Of a stretch of 64,000 nt of DNA, positions 1-11,273 are shown in pieces. A program made the translations under genes and the position numbers. Under the pieces are notes generated by a model. It ran no database searches and was not told the DNA's origin. It saw only the letters and a list, made by a program, of their open reading frames with translations. How positions within the stretch are numbered: the stretch's first letter is position 1; every line of letters starts with the position of its first letter. This stretch comes from Acanthosoma haemorrhoidale (taxonomy: Eukaryota > Arthropoda > Insecta > Hemiptera > Acanthosomatidae): the NCBI GenBank assembly GCA_930367205.1, contig OV884013.1, positions 116,212,869 to 116,276,868 of the forward strand, given 5' to 3'.

Positions 1-164
1 GCTTGGCAAGAAAGTGGTTTTGGTTTGCAGCAGTAGATAGCGTAATGTTTGTTTCATTATTCTTTTGTCAATGTAAGAATTTTTTTCTTTTGAGATTTGG
101 TAGTCGATACCTTTAGGTTGCTACAGAACGAAATTCCGTTTTAATTTTGTTTACAACAGTCAGT

Positions 165-830
165 TTTAACATGGAGTGCACATAAGCATTTTCGTCACAT
201 TTTACTTTTTTATTTTCATAAAGGCAAGAAAGCGGCTGAGGCTCACAAAGAGATATGTGTAGTTTATGGTGTTGATTGTTTAACAGAACGCACCTGTCAG
301 AATTGGTTTAAATAATTTCGTTCTAGAGATTTTTCACTGAAAGATGAGCAACGCTGTTCTGTTCGACCTTCTCAAGTTGATGATGACAAACTGAAAGCCA
401 TAATTGAATCGAACTGTGCGAGAGATTGCAAAACGGTTAAATGTATCAAACACAATAAATTAAAATCATATAAGACGTGTTGGACTTGTTAAGAATCTCT
501 ATATTTGGGCTCCGCCACGACAATGCGAGGCCTCACACATCTTTAGCAGCACGTACGAAACTATTGGAGCTTGGTTGGGAAGTGATGTCGCATCCACCAT
601 ACAGCCCCGACCTTTCACTATCGGATTATCATTTATTTCGAAGTTTACAAAACCTCTTAAACGGCTTTCAGTAATAACGATGACCACAAAGCACACTTGG
701 TTGAGTTTTTTACTGATAAAGACCAGAAGTTCTTTGAGCGCGGGATTATGAAGTTACCAGAAAGATGGCAATAGGTCATCGAAAAGAATGGAAGATATTT
801 GACTGATTAAAGTTCATTTTTTGTATTGAA
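165..830 (+). mobile_element. mariner-like transposon relic with internal deletion
   Basis: Reading across frames gives the two ends of a mariner (DD34D) transposase. The N-terminal helix-turn-helix part runs from about 170 to 466, with pieces such as AAEAHKEICVVYG and REIAKRLNVSNT. The C-terminal catalytic part runs from about 500 to 806, with HDNARPHTS and HPPYSPDLSLSDYHLF, then a tail ending in KLPERWQ. The middle, including the first catalytic Asp of the family, is missing: the N-terminal part jumps to the C-terminal part near 466-510. Several stops (for example near 313 and 772) also break the frame. The family normally encodes about 345 aa; less than half is left, so this copy cannot make transposase. 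I could not define terminal inverted repeats. Confidence 0.85.
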
Positions 831-1171
831 ATAATTGAGTTTTATTTCACACTAAAATGGAGTAAATAAAACTAGCAGAAAATTGCTTAATCAGTGACCA
901 TTGGTTAGATATTTGACTATTGGAAATAATGTATTTCACGGTTTTTTTCGAGTCATCGAGTTGGCCTCTATGCCAAAGTTCATGCTTGTCATATCATCGG
1001 ATTATAATGACGAAGGATTAATAGGAAGAAATACATTGTTATTTCCATGTTGAAAGAATAACTACATTTAAGGAAATTGCTTGACAGTAGTTGAATGGAA
1101 AGGAACCCTACAAGTGGAAGGAGACTATTAAGTAATTAGCAGAAACCCACAAAGTCCCTGGCCTTTGCTAA
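831..1171. other. no recognised feature
   Basis: AT-rich sequence in which I see no coding pattern or repeat. Bases 1-164, before the mariner relic, are similarly featureless. Confidence 0.6.
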
Positions 1172-1345
1172 AAATACACGACTTCTGTCGTGGAGCAGTC
1201 ATGAGCCGTACCGTACTTGGTCGTTCGTCAGACTGACTCGTTCATTTTCTACCTAAATGCACTACTTATGTCGTGGAGCAGTCATGAGCCGTACCGTACT
1301 TGGTCGTTCGTCAGACCGACTCGTTCATTTTCACCTAAATACACG
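1172..1345. repeat. 83-bp tandem duplication
   Basis: Two nearly identical units of 83 bp lie head to tail (about 1172-1254 and 1255-1336). Each contains TGGAGCAGTCATGAGCCGTA followed by a stretch ending in TCGTTCATTTTC. The start of a third unit (AAATACACG) follows at 1337. The units differ at only a few positions, so the duplication looks fairly recent. The short open frame across it is a by-product of the repeat. Confidence 0.85.
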
Positions 1346-2004
1346 CTCAGCAAGTATAGAACTAATGAATATTACATATTTATAAAAAAGAGAACTGGTG
1401 ATCGTTTCAGTCCGTTAGTCATAAGTTTATTTCACATTAGTCACTAACTTTCGAAATAATCTCAGTACAATACATTCAAAGAAACGACCGACTCAGTCCC
1501 GAATGATTTACTAATTTTTTCTGCATATTCTATCATTCTTAATTTAACTTGTCCGAGAAATATTAAATCAGACCGATGTAAGCACTAATTGGTTCCTCTA
1601 TCGATCGTGCTTGTAGTCAAAATATGATAAGACCATTTGTTTAATGGCGTCCTATTTAGAAACGGACCAAGAAAATGCTTTCCGCATAATAATTAAAGAT
1701 TATACCAGTTTTTTTTTTAATCTAATAATACATGCAGCAGCCTTGGAGTACTTCAACATATTTTCCTATGATCATTCAAACGTTGTCATTAAAAAATCTT
1801 TCAAAAATTTCTTTAATGACTCAAAACAAATCACTCTCAGCTGAGACGGGCGATTGTTCGTTCCAATTAGCCAGAATCAACCCAAATTTTGTCCATGAGT
1901 GAACGGATCTTTAAGATTCAGCCACTAACGAAGCTCGAAATCCAGTTTTCCAGTAAATAATTTTTAGGTGATGTAAATTATGTTTAAAAGAAGCCGACCT
2001 ATTT
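1346..2004. other. no recognised feature
   Basis: AT-rich. It holds one 66-codon open frame (1644-1844, plus) that resembles no family I know and is not out of line with chance in this base composition. Confidence 0.5.
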
Positions 2005-2210
2005 TCACCACCGCCCCTGCGTTATAGAATAAGGTTAAGACCGGAGACCAAAAACACCACTAGAATAGAATGGGCTAAGATACACAGAATGGACTTTGGG
2101 GAAAAGAATGTCCTTAACGAGCCTTAGTTGAAAAAGAGAAAATCATTCTTCCTCCACTGCATACAAAGTCTTATGAAGCAGTTTATTAAGGCTCTTGAGA
2201 GTTTATATGA
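2005..2210 (+). mobile_element. Family X fragment (displaced internal piece)
   Basis: The sequence from about 2087 to 2200 matches the family X segment at 36005-36115, including the pieces reading KIILPPLHTKSYEA and a following KAL-like stretch. That segment belongs downstream of the part that starts at about 2215, so the order here is rearranged or partly duplicated. It begins close to a 26-bp sequence (2009-2034) that recurs at 4013-4038 on the far side of the neighbouring X copy. Confidence 0.65.
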
Positions 2211-2214
2211 GTTT

Positions 2215-3505
2215 TTTTTCAACGTGCAGTTCTAAATCACATATAGAAGGGGTGCTCTTCTAGAAATGGGCCTTCCTGACTATTTTGCAGATGATTGACG
2301 CCTATTTATTGACAGCTACAAGGGAAGATTAAGTTGACACTCTTGACAGAGAAGTAAAGAAGATGCCGGAGACACATTAAGTTTTCTGACTCGTTACAGC
2401 ACCTGACAAACCCAGTGTTTAACGCTATGACCCCACCACCCTTCCCGCATCGATGGCAACAGACTGTCGGGGAAAAATTAGGATAAGAATTAGCATGTAA
2501 GTTAGTTTTAAGGTTGACCAAAAAGGTGAGCCCCATCACCTTTATTAGTCAGTTTAGTCCAGTCACGTATAATGTATATCATTATACTTGTTTATTCATT
2601 ATATAATTTCTATACAATAAAAAAACCTATATATAATGTAGCGATGCTACAGGAAATACAAAAAAATTTGCAAATAGATTCACCTGAGGATCTATAATTA
2701 TATATAATCTGTAAATTTAAAGGGGCTATGAAAAAAAAAAAAAAAAAAAGTTTGAAATGTGTCCTTTTATACAATGTGAATAAATATGGTTCAATACCAA
2801 TTTCTCGCTCAACGAAAATGAAAGAAAAATCTAACACCATTGCTTTGATCTTGGGGAAGATAAAGTATCATGAACAACTGAACAACAATGGATGATTTGT
2901 GTAGACTTAAAAATGGTAAAAACTCTCCTTGGGCAGCAAAGTGGCCACACCAAATATCCTCGCTTCCTGTGCCTCTGGGATAGCAGAGACACCATTGGGT
3001 TCGAAAAGAGTGGTCTAAGAGACAAAACATGGACGTTTGGGAAAAGAATGTCTTTAATGACCACTTAGTTGAACGAGACTCAGAATCATCTATAAAGCTT
3101 GGTCTTATGAAGAAGTTTGTAAAGGCTCTTTATAAGGACGGATCATGCTTGCATATATTGGGGGGGGATGCTTGAGTTGAGTACGGAAAAAATTAAATCA
3201 GAAATATTTGACCGTTCACAAATAAGACAACCTACTAAGGATCCTGACTTCGTAAATTCGATGACTGAGGACCTAGTAAACAACATCCTTAACAGTTTCA
3301 AATCCCTTGGGTGCAACATGAGTATTAAGATGCACTATCTACATAGCCACTTTGTACATACCGTGTTCCTGAAAATTTAGGAGCCTCCAGTGAGGAACAA
3401 GGTGAAATCTTTCACCAGGATATTAAAACCATGGAAGCCCGCTACCAAGGAACTTGGGATACTCACACGATGGCAGATTACTGCTGGAGTTTACAAAGGG
3501 ATTGA
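2215..3505 (+). pseudogene. Family X transposon-like ORF, copy 1 (broken)
   Basis: This is a decayed coding region of a multi-copy protein family that I recognise from many arthropod genomes as an uncharacterised, repeat-like ORF; I know no accepted name for it. Readable pieces in order: a start region at 2215-2327, interrupted by a LINE insertion (2328-2750); then NGW-like and LLGQQSGHTKYPRFLCLWDS near 2910-2990; EKIKSEIFDRSQIRQ at about 3186-3230; SLGCNMSIKMHYLHSHF near 3302-3355; and after a frameshift EEQGEIFHQDIKTMEARYQG at about 3393-3452 and MADYCWSLQRD up to a stop at 3503-3505. Frameshifts and stops show it is not functional. The 3' flank to about 3945 is shared with copy 2 at 35.6-36.96 kb. 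Confidence 0.7.
2328..2750 (+). mobile_element. Jockey-B LINE 3' end inserted in family X
   Basis: This is a 5'-truncated non-LTR retrotransposon. The last codons of its reverse-transcriptase ORF read FSDSLQHLTNPVFNAMTPPP then FPHRWQQTVGEKLG, with a stop at 2484-2486. A 3' UTR and an A-run (about 2731-2749) follow. The insertion splits family X between GGGAAG and TTTGAAATG, which are contiguous in the copy near 35.7 kb. No target duplication longer than AAG is visible. The same 3' UTR recurs at 17.9, 24.1 and 43.8 kb. Confidence 0.8.
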
Positions 3506-3960
3506 CCTAAAATGTATTCAAGAATAACACTAAAAGAAGCTTCCGACGTGTTTAGAAACTGGATGGATTCATTTTTCCTTTATCTTTGTATATAATAATA
3601 TTTCAATAATATATGTACTTCCTAATATATTATATCTTAGAAATTTGAGCTCCTAGCCAAAAACTAATACCATATTTGAATTCAGAGCATCGTATACCTA
3701 TTGTTGCACCTGTTGGCCGATGTTATGAACCTTTGCAGTGGTTATTAAACCTTTTTTGACCCATAACCTAATTTTTGACGAATCTGAACCCTCCCCACTC
3801 CCTGCACCTTCCTCATTGATACATTCCACAAACAAAATGAACCCTGACACGAAAGTTTTAATCGACAGTTTTATAATGCTAAGAACAAGTAAAAGGGGGT
3901 TGAGCAGAACTGTATACTTTCTCCGTGACTTTTTCAAATCCCGTGGATGCAACATGAGTA
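3506..3960 (+). mobile_element. Family X 3' region, copy 1
   Basis: Non-coding sequence shared with 36561-36970 at high identity. It ends in the first part of the dispersed tail repeat (ACAGTTTTATAATGCTAAGA at about 3865-3884, then the AACAAGT...GAGCAGAACTG stretch to about 3925), after which it diverges. This physical link is the evidence that the tail repeats elsewhere in the window belong to family X. Confidence 0.6.
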
Positions 3961-4038
3961 TTTTAAATTTAAGAGACACCATTAAGTAACAAAGTGATCG
4001 ATGTTTAAACATCACCGCCCCTGCGTTATAGAATAAGG

Positions 4039-4934
4039 TGGGGACAGATTGGCAGATAGCTGGCCCAGGAAAATACAGACCCAAACAATTGCTGCAGTGA
4101 AAAGGGACTGCACTCCATAGACTGCCTTTGGCCCCGCTATCGTGAAAGGTGCCAGTTAGCCACTGCCATTGTCAGCCTTATCACTGTCTCTCTTATCTCT
4201 GTGCCATTGGCTACTGCATGTCATCTAGTCATTCTATTATTATTCACCTGCACCTTGAATTGAATAAATAGTCAGAATTGTTTATCTCTCCTTCACAGGC
4301 ACTGTATGCTAGTTATTAAAATTATAAGAAAAATTCACACTCGCTGTCAGTCTTCAATGCCTTGGAATTAACCATCTGACAGCAGTAAAGACTTAAAAAC
4401 ATATCTCAATAATGGCACTGTTTTCAGTAATGATTTTATAAAGTAGGAGTGACTCTAAGCGTTTAAATAGGTCTGATTATATGTGAAGTGCAATGGGTAG
4501 AGGGTAAGCATCTAAGACTTGACACCTGGGCAAGATGGTCCCCTATGCCTGATACCTGAGCAAATACTTGGATCGTCATTACCACCTACTGACACAGGAG
4601 TTCCCTGACGTAAGTTAATTGTCCAATAATCACTTCATAACTTTATGCCAAGTCGACCATTGCTAGGATAAAGCTTTTGGGCCGGTAACAGGACATGTAA
4701 ATTTTTTAGTCTGGGCGCAAAGAATTCATATCGAGAATATATTCGCGCAGGGTATGGTAATTATGAATAATAGTGGGGTCCATTCCACAAGAAACTTGAG
4801 CATCAAGAAAACAAGACCCCTTTATAACAAGTGATATATTTGTAAATACAAACAACCTCTGTAAGAAATGGTTTTTAGCAATGTTTATCTCAGGTTTGTG
4901 AGGGCAAATTATTGACTCGATCAGCATGTACTTG
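4039..4934. other. no recognised feature
   Basis: Mixed-composition DNA with pyrimidine-rich stretches around 4160-4310 but no supportable exon or repeat. The 73-codon minus frame at 4706-4927 has no recognisable motif. Confidence 0.5.
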
Positions 4935-4996
4935 ATACCGATAGCCGAGTGGATACAGCACCTGGCCAGCCATGGTTATGAATCCTGACGCTAACT
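4935..4996 (+). repeat. tRNA-like (SINE-type) motif
   Basis: Contains a plausible Pol III A box (TAGCCGAGTGGATA, 4942-4955) and a B-box-like GGTTATGAATCC (4974-4985), only about 32 bp apart. That is too close for a true tRNA, and no acceptor stem can be formed. Best explained as a remnant of a tRNA-derived SINE or a chance match. Confidence 0.3.
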
Positions 4997-6785
4997 TTTC
5001 TATTTCTATTCTAATTAATAATTACATCTATTTAGATATAAAAATAAAATAATAATATAAGGACATTAGGAGCTAATATAATTGTGCTATATTGTAATAT
5101 AAAATGTATTCAGATGTGTTATTACACATTTAACGGCTGACAGCTTTCAAAACAAATTAAAATTTTCAAGGGGTGTATTTTCGTTGATGAAAGAATACTT
5201 TTAAAAGGTTATTTCATGTCATGATAGCTTTTATAACGGTTCTAAAAAAAGACCAACACGAACGAGAGAATAAATTAATTATTAAAAGACAAAGGATACT
5301 GTGAAGGATATGACGCACCAACAAACATATTCACTAGAGGTTATGCGATGCCACGATTTATATGAGGGGGAGGGGAAAGCATAATTGTATAATTATAAAG
5401 TATAAGGTATAATCCTTAAGCGTCCTAAATACATGCATTCTAATTAAATGTTACTCCCAAAGTATTAATATACTATAATTAAACAAAAACTAATTGATAT
5501 TGCCAGCCTTCATGGAAAAATTGTGCAATTGAAATTGCAGCCTTGGTAACGGTTCTGCCCTACATCTCCAGGTATTGTAGTAATCACAACGCTCATTGAG
5601 GCTATTCCTTAATTGTTAGCAAATTACTAGCTTTTAGTTTCCTTTTCCTGCTGGAGATATAATATTAATTATTTATTGTTAAATCTAGTGTTCGCCAACC
5701 GCTGGGCTCTCGGGTAGTGGTACGATGAGCTCATAAAACCAGGAGCGAGTTTTCAAAATAGCGTTTAATTAAATTGCAATTTCATTTTATTTTCTGTCAT
5801 CAATTTAGCTAATAACAATTTCTTTCTTTTGAAAGTGATTCAGAGCAAATGTTAAAAAATAAAATGAAATATTTTAATAAATTGTTTTTAAATGATGTTG
5901 TTTTATTAGCCAAAATACCATAATAAAAAAGTATATCGTCAAGCTCGGGGGACTCGAACTGACCTCAATAATTTTAGATGTTACTTATTACTAATCATAA
6001 ATAATATTTCTCATTCAAAATGGAAAATATTTGTAGTTCAAGCTAACAACTTTACGTAAAAATTAAAATAGTTTATAATTGATGTAATAGAATTTTATTA
6101 GCTAAAAATTAACAGTTATTGTCAATAAATGACCAACTTTCAGATATATGAATGTAATTTTAGCGATTGTGATAGATCAGACAATTTGGGTTATATGAAA
6201 AAATAGGTTACCCTAATTTAGCACTGGCGTTCTTCTAACTAATAAATCTTGAAATAATCGGCTAGTGATAAGGTATAGATTAAAATCAAACGTCATCAAT
6301 TGAACAAAATAAAGAATAGAAAACAAATGATGATTTTTTTTAAGTAGGTTAGGTATTCACAATTGGTACGGATTTGTAACCAATTTTGGTTCCATAAAAA
6401 ATAATAAATATAAAATATTTCCAGAAATGAATTGTCTACTTGCCAGGGTAAATTTTAGCTATTATTTACGAATATAATAATAATAATATATAAAAATATA
6501 TGTAATAATTACTAGCATTATCTCATATTTAAAAAAAAAAAAAGGACTTATGGTGACTTAGAGCTAGTAGTGATTTATAGCTTGTTCGACTCGTCAAGTC
6601 GGACAAGATTTATTAACGTTTTTTTTTTAGAAAACCTCATGTCTTGCCTTGAAAAGACAATTGTACCACTTTAACTCAAACTTTCGTAACCATCATTAAA
6701 TTTTTTATAGTGTAGTTATTCATTTTTGAAAATGATCATTTAAGAAGCGTAGTAGCAGCTTAAACTCTAAGAATATTGAAAAAAT
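4997..6785. other. AT-rich DNA without recognised genes
   Basis: Long AT-rich stretch with A- and T-runs. A short B-box-like sequence on the minus strand (GTTCGAGTCC, near 5949-5958) is the only feature that stands out. No coding pattern seen. Confidence 0.55.
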
Positions 6786-7035
6786 AATTTTTTTTTTTTT
6801 TTCTTAGCTCTCAAACTTATAAAATAGGATGTGGGAAAATTATTTTGGGCTAATGAGTGCCTTTCACTAAGGGGAGCCCCCATGAGAAGGATATAGGGTG
6901 TGGAATGCCTAAAGGAGGCGGGTGGAATCAGGAAGGTAGTGAGAGTCTACCAAGGGTGGAGCCTAGGGGTACCTAGGCAAGGGTTTGTAGTCAGCCAGGT
7001 CAAGCCTGGCCAGCCCCGGCAGGGGCCTGAGATAA
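6786..7035 (-). mobile_element. LINE 3' UTR fragment (Jockey-B related)
   Basis: A T-run at about 6788-6802 (the A-tail on the minus strand) is followed by GC-richer sequence with the arrangement GAGAGTCTACCAAGGGTGGA, GCCTAGGGGTACCTAGGC and CAAGCCTGGCCAGCCC. It parallels the 3' UTR at 11.3-11.47 kb in the order of its motifs (T-run, aligned GAGAGTC, AGCCTA and CTAGGCA blocks) but is diverged. No ORF sequence remains. Confidence 0.5.
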
Positions 7036-7903
7036 GTCTGAAATAAAAAAAACAAAAACAAAATCAAAATTTCTGAAAAACCCTTGTAATAATCTTTCGA
7101 ATGCATACTCAATCATTGGGACTCCGATTTAAATTAAATGATAAATTTAATTGAGAATGCGAAAACAGGTTAGGCACCTACGAAAATATTATTGACCGAC
7201 AGAAAAACAAAAGGCAAGTAGAAAAAAATGTAGTTTTTGCTGCTGAAAACGGGGTTTTCTCAAAAGAAACTTAAAAAAAAATATTTTGGCAACGGAGTGA
7301 AATAGAAAAACTTTACTTTTTCAGTAGGGGCGTTTGTTTCACTCAATTTCAAAATGTATTCACACTATATATTTATATAATTTTATAAGAAGATATATTT
7401 ATGTGAATTTCTGTAAAAAATCTGTTTGTTAAAAATTTATTATTGTACAGAGGGGAAGGAAAACAAAAATCATTCTCTATTGAAATGAGTTAGAAATTTT
7501 TCACAGAGAGAGGACAGGACTTTATGTAGATGAGTTATAAATAAAGATTCGGCCCTTTGAATCTACAACAGCAACAATTGTTGATACTTTGTCCAAACTT
7601 CCAGTGAGGTTTGTGTGTATATTTACAATGTACAATTTCTTAATGTTTTACAATGCATTATTCAGGTGGTGGGGGAGCTGCCAAGAGTCCCCCCCTTGAG
7701 CTGGGGGATTCAGGAATTAATGAAATTTTAATACTTTCCGTTTCGAAATGACTACAGGAATGTTTTATGAAATGGACTGTGGTTGACTATCTAACTTTCG
7801 TACAGTAGACCCGTATTTTTTTTTGATGATTTTTTTTTTTACAATTTAGCAAAAATAAATAATGTTAGGTCAATTATAACGCAAATTAAAACTTTAGTAT
7901 ATT
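7036..7903. other. no recognised feature
   Basis: AT-rich sequence. A C/G-rich patch at about 7665-7712 could fold (GGGGGAG with CCCCCCC and GCTGGGGGATTC) but matches nothing else in the window. Confidence 0.5.
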
Positions 7904-8515
7904 ATCATGGGGGACAGCAAAAAAGTCGAACATCAAGCGCATCCAATCCTTTTAATCAAAAGTCCTAAGAACAATAGTAAATGACCCTTATTACGTCAAC
8001 AACAAAACCCTTCACAATGATCTGAATATACCCTATATTCTTGAACTCATCCCTTCCAAGTTCATAAAATTCCATAGTAACCAATTCAACCACCCTAATT
8101 CCCTAGCACAGTCATTGCACTGCACCACTCACCCCTATAATCCTCTTCGGAGATTAAAACGGCAGTAGCTTCGTGACCTGCTATAACTAAGTGATAGTGG
8201 GAGTTATGGCAATGGCAAGTTTCTCTAATCATGTCCTGAGCGTCTGTGGCTCTCGCGCTCTTGGTCAGCTTCCGCTGGCTCTTATCCTGTGACGCGGCTG
8301 ACGTAGGAGCGTGGGGGACTCCCCAAGACTCCGCTTCCTCCTTCGCATGCGAGGGAGGTGACAACCTTGTGGACTTGGGGGCCTCTGGGCTGTTTGTAAA
8401 TATTGTATGAATGAGCGAGTGAATGATGAATTGTAAATATGGTATGAATGATAACATTTATCTCAATTACTCATTGCCTAATAAAAGGCAGATTGTAATT
8501 TTATCTTAATAAAAT
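7904..8515 (+). mobile_element. Jockey-A LINE, 5'-truncated (RT C-terminus + 3' UTR)
   Basis: Homologous to the intact frame at 56.65-57.3 kb, starting at the codons for WGTAKKSNIKRIQSF, where an in-frame TAA follows. It continues with YYVNNKTLHNDLNIPYILEL and ends in a variant of the family C-terminus (LRDLL in place of PRDLL). The 3' UTR has the family's recurring block (CTCTCGCGCTCTTGGTCAGC, then the GAGGGAGGTGACAACC stretch) and ends at AATAAAA near 8505. Not functional. Confidence 0.85.
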
Positions 8516-10843
8516 GTGAAAATTGAGTAGAGATCGCTCCCCCTATGCCATATTAAATAGCCTTTACATAGTACATAGTATTGGGTATGTTTAATATGCT
8601 ATGTATTATAGACACGTTGTGATAGGAAGAATTTCTTAGACAAAGATTTTAGAACGCATTATTTTTCTTATTTAAATTTTCGAACGTTATAGACAGAATA
8701 GCAGCAATCAATGGCCTTTGATAATGACAACTAAAGACCTGCGACAGCAGCCGGCGGAAATCGTCTCTTGCGTTAAAAGTATTTTATGTTAAAAAGTTCA
8801 TTGGAAAGTGATTTGTGCATTAATGTCATTAGGAATATCAACACCTCAGTAGATGTTTATTTATTGAATTATTACTAAGTATTATTTATTGTATTGTACG
8901 GTATTTATTGGCTTGGAAGCAGAAACAGATTCTACATTTTCAGAGTCTGGTTACTTGGCGCGAGGGGCACACTCTTGACATCAGTCAGAGATCAGGTAAC
9001 AATTAATTTGACATCGTCAAACATTTGTACGATATAAATATAGCAGCAGTTAAAAAACTGAATAGACTTCTTGGAAGTATGACCGGAAACACACCAGACC
9101 TAATATTTAAAGTAATTAATTGTCAGGGAGTAATCTCAAGGTTTAATAAATCAATCCAGGACTCGATCGCAATCAAGAAGAAAACGAGGAATGAGAGGAA
9201 ACTGGGATACAGTGAATATATTTGAATATCCTCATCAAAAAAAGTTGGTAAGAGCAACTACTACCGAATATCAAGCTAATAGCAAACGTTACACTTGTTA
9301 TTACATTTTGTCAAGGCAATTAACAGAAGCAAGTTTTGAATGTCTGCCATAGAAAATGAGATCTATCTTAATTTATTCACTACCGTCTAAGATGAAAGAA
9401 GTAGGGCTTACTTAATCGAAAACAGACAGGCAAATAACAAGAATAAAATTCAAAAATATTTTTGGTTTCGAAATAATCGATTCAGAAGAATAGAAAATTT
9501 TCAGAAATCACGAGGCCGCCAAAAAAAACAAACCAAAAATACTCAAAATATATAATTAACTAGCTGGAACCATCCAGTGAAATAAATAACTATTAAAAGG
9601 TTATCAAATATATTCATAAAGAGTGGATTTTATGTTCCGGTCCGCCATGACGGAACGACAATAAAAGCGAATAATCTGCTTGACTAGTCAGCACATCCAC
9701 AGCCTTTAGAATATTAACCATCGGGACAAACCAACACGGCTTAGCACTTTAATTAAGCACTTAAGCACGAGAAATGTCTATAAAGTCCACAATATATTTC
9801 ATATAATATGACTTTAATACACAATAAATTATAGTTTCTTCATAAGCAATAGTCTTCATCAGCAATAATAAGATGTTTCCTTATGGTTAAATGACTGTCT
9901 CTTCTTCAAAATAGTTCATGATATTCTCAATAATGAATAGACAATTGATGATAAGTACTAAAATAATAATTGATCATGAATACATTTAAAAAAATGAACT
10001 ATTTTAAAGGAAATATGAAATGGTTTGATTATGAATTGTGATAGTAGTGATAGTATAGAATAATACACACTGGGAAAAGACAGGGCTAGGGCGGAATTGG
10101 GACAAGACACGACCTAGCATAATAACCTACAAGCAACTTGTCTGACCTTCGCACAATATGCACACTGCAAACATGCATGCATGGATATGCAGCTCTTGTT
10201 AATCAAATTTCTATTGGTAACTAAAAAAACAGCATATATTATGATATTAGCTGAGACAATACTGCCCCTTTAGTGTAAACAAGTATTTCTAATATTATAA
10301 AAAGTATAACTCATAAATTTAAAAATAGAGATTAGACAAATAAGATAAATTAATCCTACGATACTATGACGTTTCGAATGGTTATTATGTTCCACTTTGA
10401 ATGGGTTCAATTATTAAAATGACAAATTATCAACTAACTATTTTTCTAATTTGAAAATCCTTTAACGAACACGCATCAAGGCAAATTTGTGTGTATTTAA
10501 TTCACAATATTTACCTGTTCAACTAGGCATATTATTACTTACTCCCTTGTTTGTATTCGTTGATAATTGTCAAAATAAACTCTACAAAACGAATATACCA
10601 AAGTTGGCAATGTTCGTAATCACGAAGACATATGGCACAATTCACACAGTTATGAGTTCGTTGATTAATTACAGATTATAAAATGTTTATAACTGATTGA
10701 ATAATCAAACGAATTAATTAAATCGGCAACAACCGGCTTGTCATGAGAAATATATTATTGAATCAACTGTATGTAAATAGTCGACAAGAAGCATAATATA
10801 AAAAATGTTTCTATCTATTTACAAATGGCCTGTGAACACTTAC
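8516..10843. other. AT-rich DNA without recognised genes
   Basis: More than 2 kb of AT-rich sequence. A 66-codon frame at 9025-9225 (plus) has no recognisable domain. A 12-bp inverted repeat (AAAATAGTTCAT / ATGAACTATTTT, about 9908 and 10000) could fold but has no known partner. I see no gene. Confidence 0.5.
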
Positions 10844-11076
10844 CTATGAGCATAGTCGACGAAAAATAATACAAAGGCTGAACATAACGAAGACAAACTA
10901 CCTACGACCACGAAGCCGGTCACGCTACTGGCTGGGTCGGCGTCGGCTAGGGCGATCGGGACAGTTCGAGCGTCTTCGGCTCCACTCGGCTCAGCTTCGC
11001 CCCCTGTAGGGGACCACCACTTCCAACTTGGTCGTCCGGCCAACTTCAACCAGAGTTGTGCAACTTCTGATAACAT
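10844..11076 (-). CDS. Candidate host-gene exon with one transmembrane segment
   Basis: A GC-rich open frame on the minus strand stands out from AT-rich flanks. It reads GEAEPSGAEDARTVPIALAD, then a hydrophobic helix TGFVVVGSLSSLCSAFVLFF, then VDYAHR. The frame runs straight into CATAG|GTAAGTG, a near-perfect splice donor (exon end 10844). A possible acceptor is CCCCTACAG|GG (exon start about 11003); alternatively the frame opens at an ATG at 11076. The layout fits the juxtamembrane-plus-TM exon of a single-pass membrane protein, but I cannot name the gene. A chance GC-rich open frame remains possible. Confidence 0.4.
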
Positions 11077-11273
11077 ATCTCAGAGCTGCAAAACAGTACA
11101 CCCACAACTTCTGCCAACTCTGGGAAAATTTGTTCCATCGAGAGTGGTTAGAACTAGAACTGGGTCAATGCGTGCAATGGGTTATGGTGAACTTTATGCT
11201 TGTTTCAGACATTGTCAATTCCTCTGAGCTGTTTAAATGTCAAAGAAAATATATTTATAAGTGAGCTCTCAAT

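Noticed and set aside
3698..4084. 128-codon minus-strand open frame
   Set aside because: Antisense to the family X 3' region; the matching region at 36.6-36.9 kb does not keep it.
9025..9225. 66-codon plus-strand frame
   Set aside because: No domain, no splice context and no second copy; length within chance expectation.
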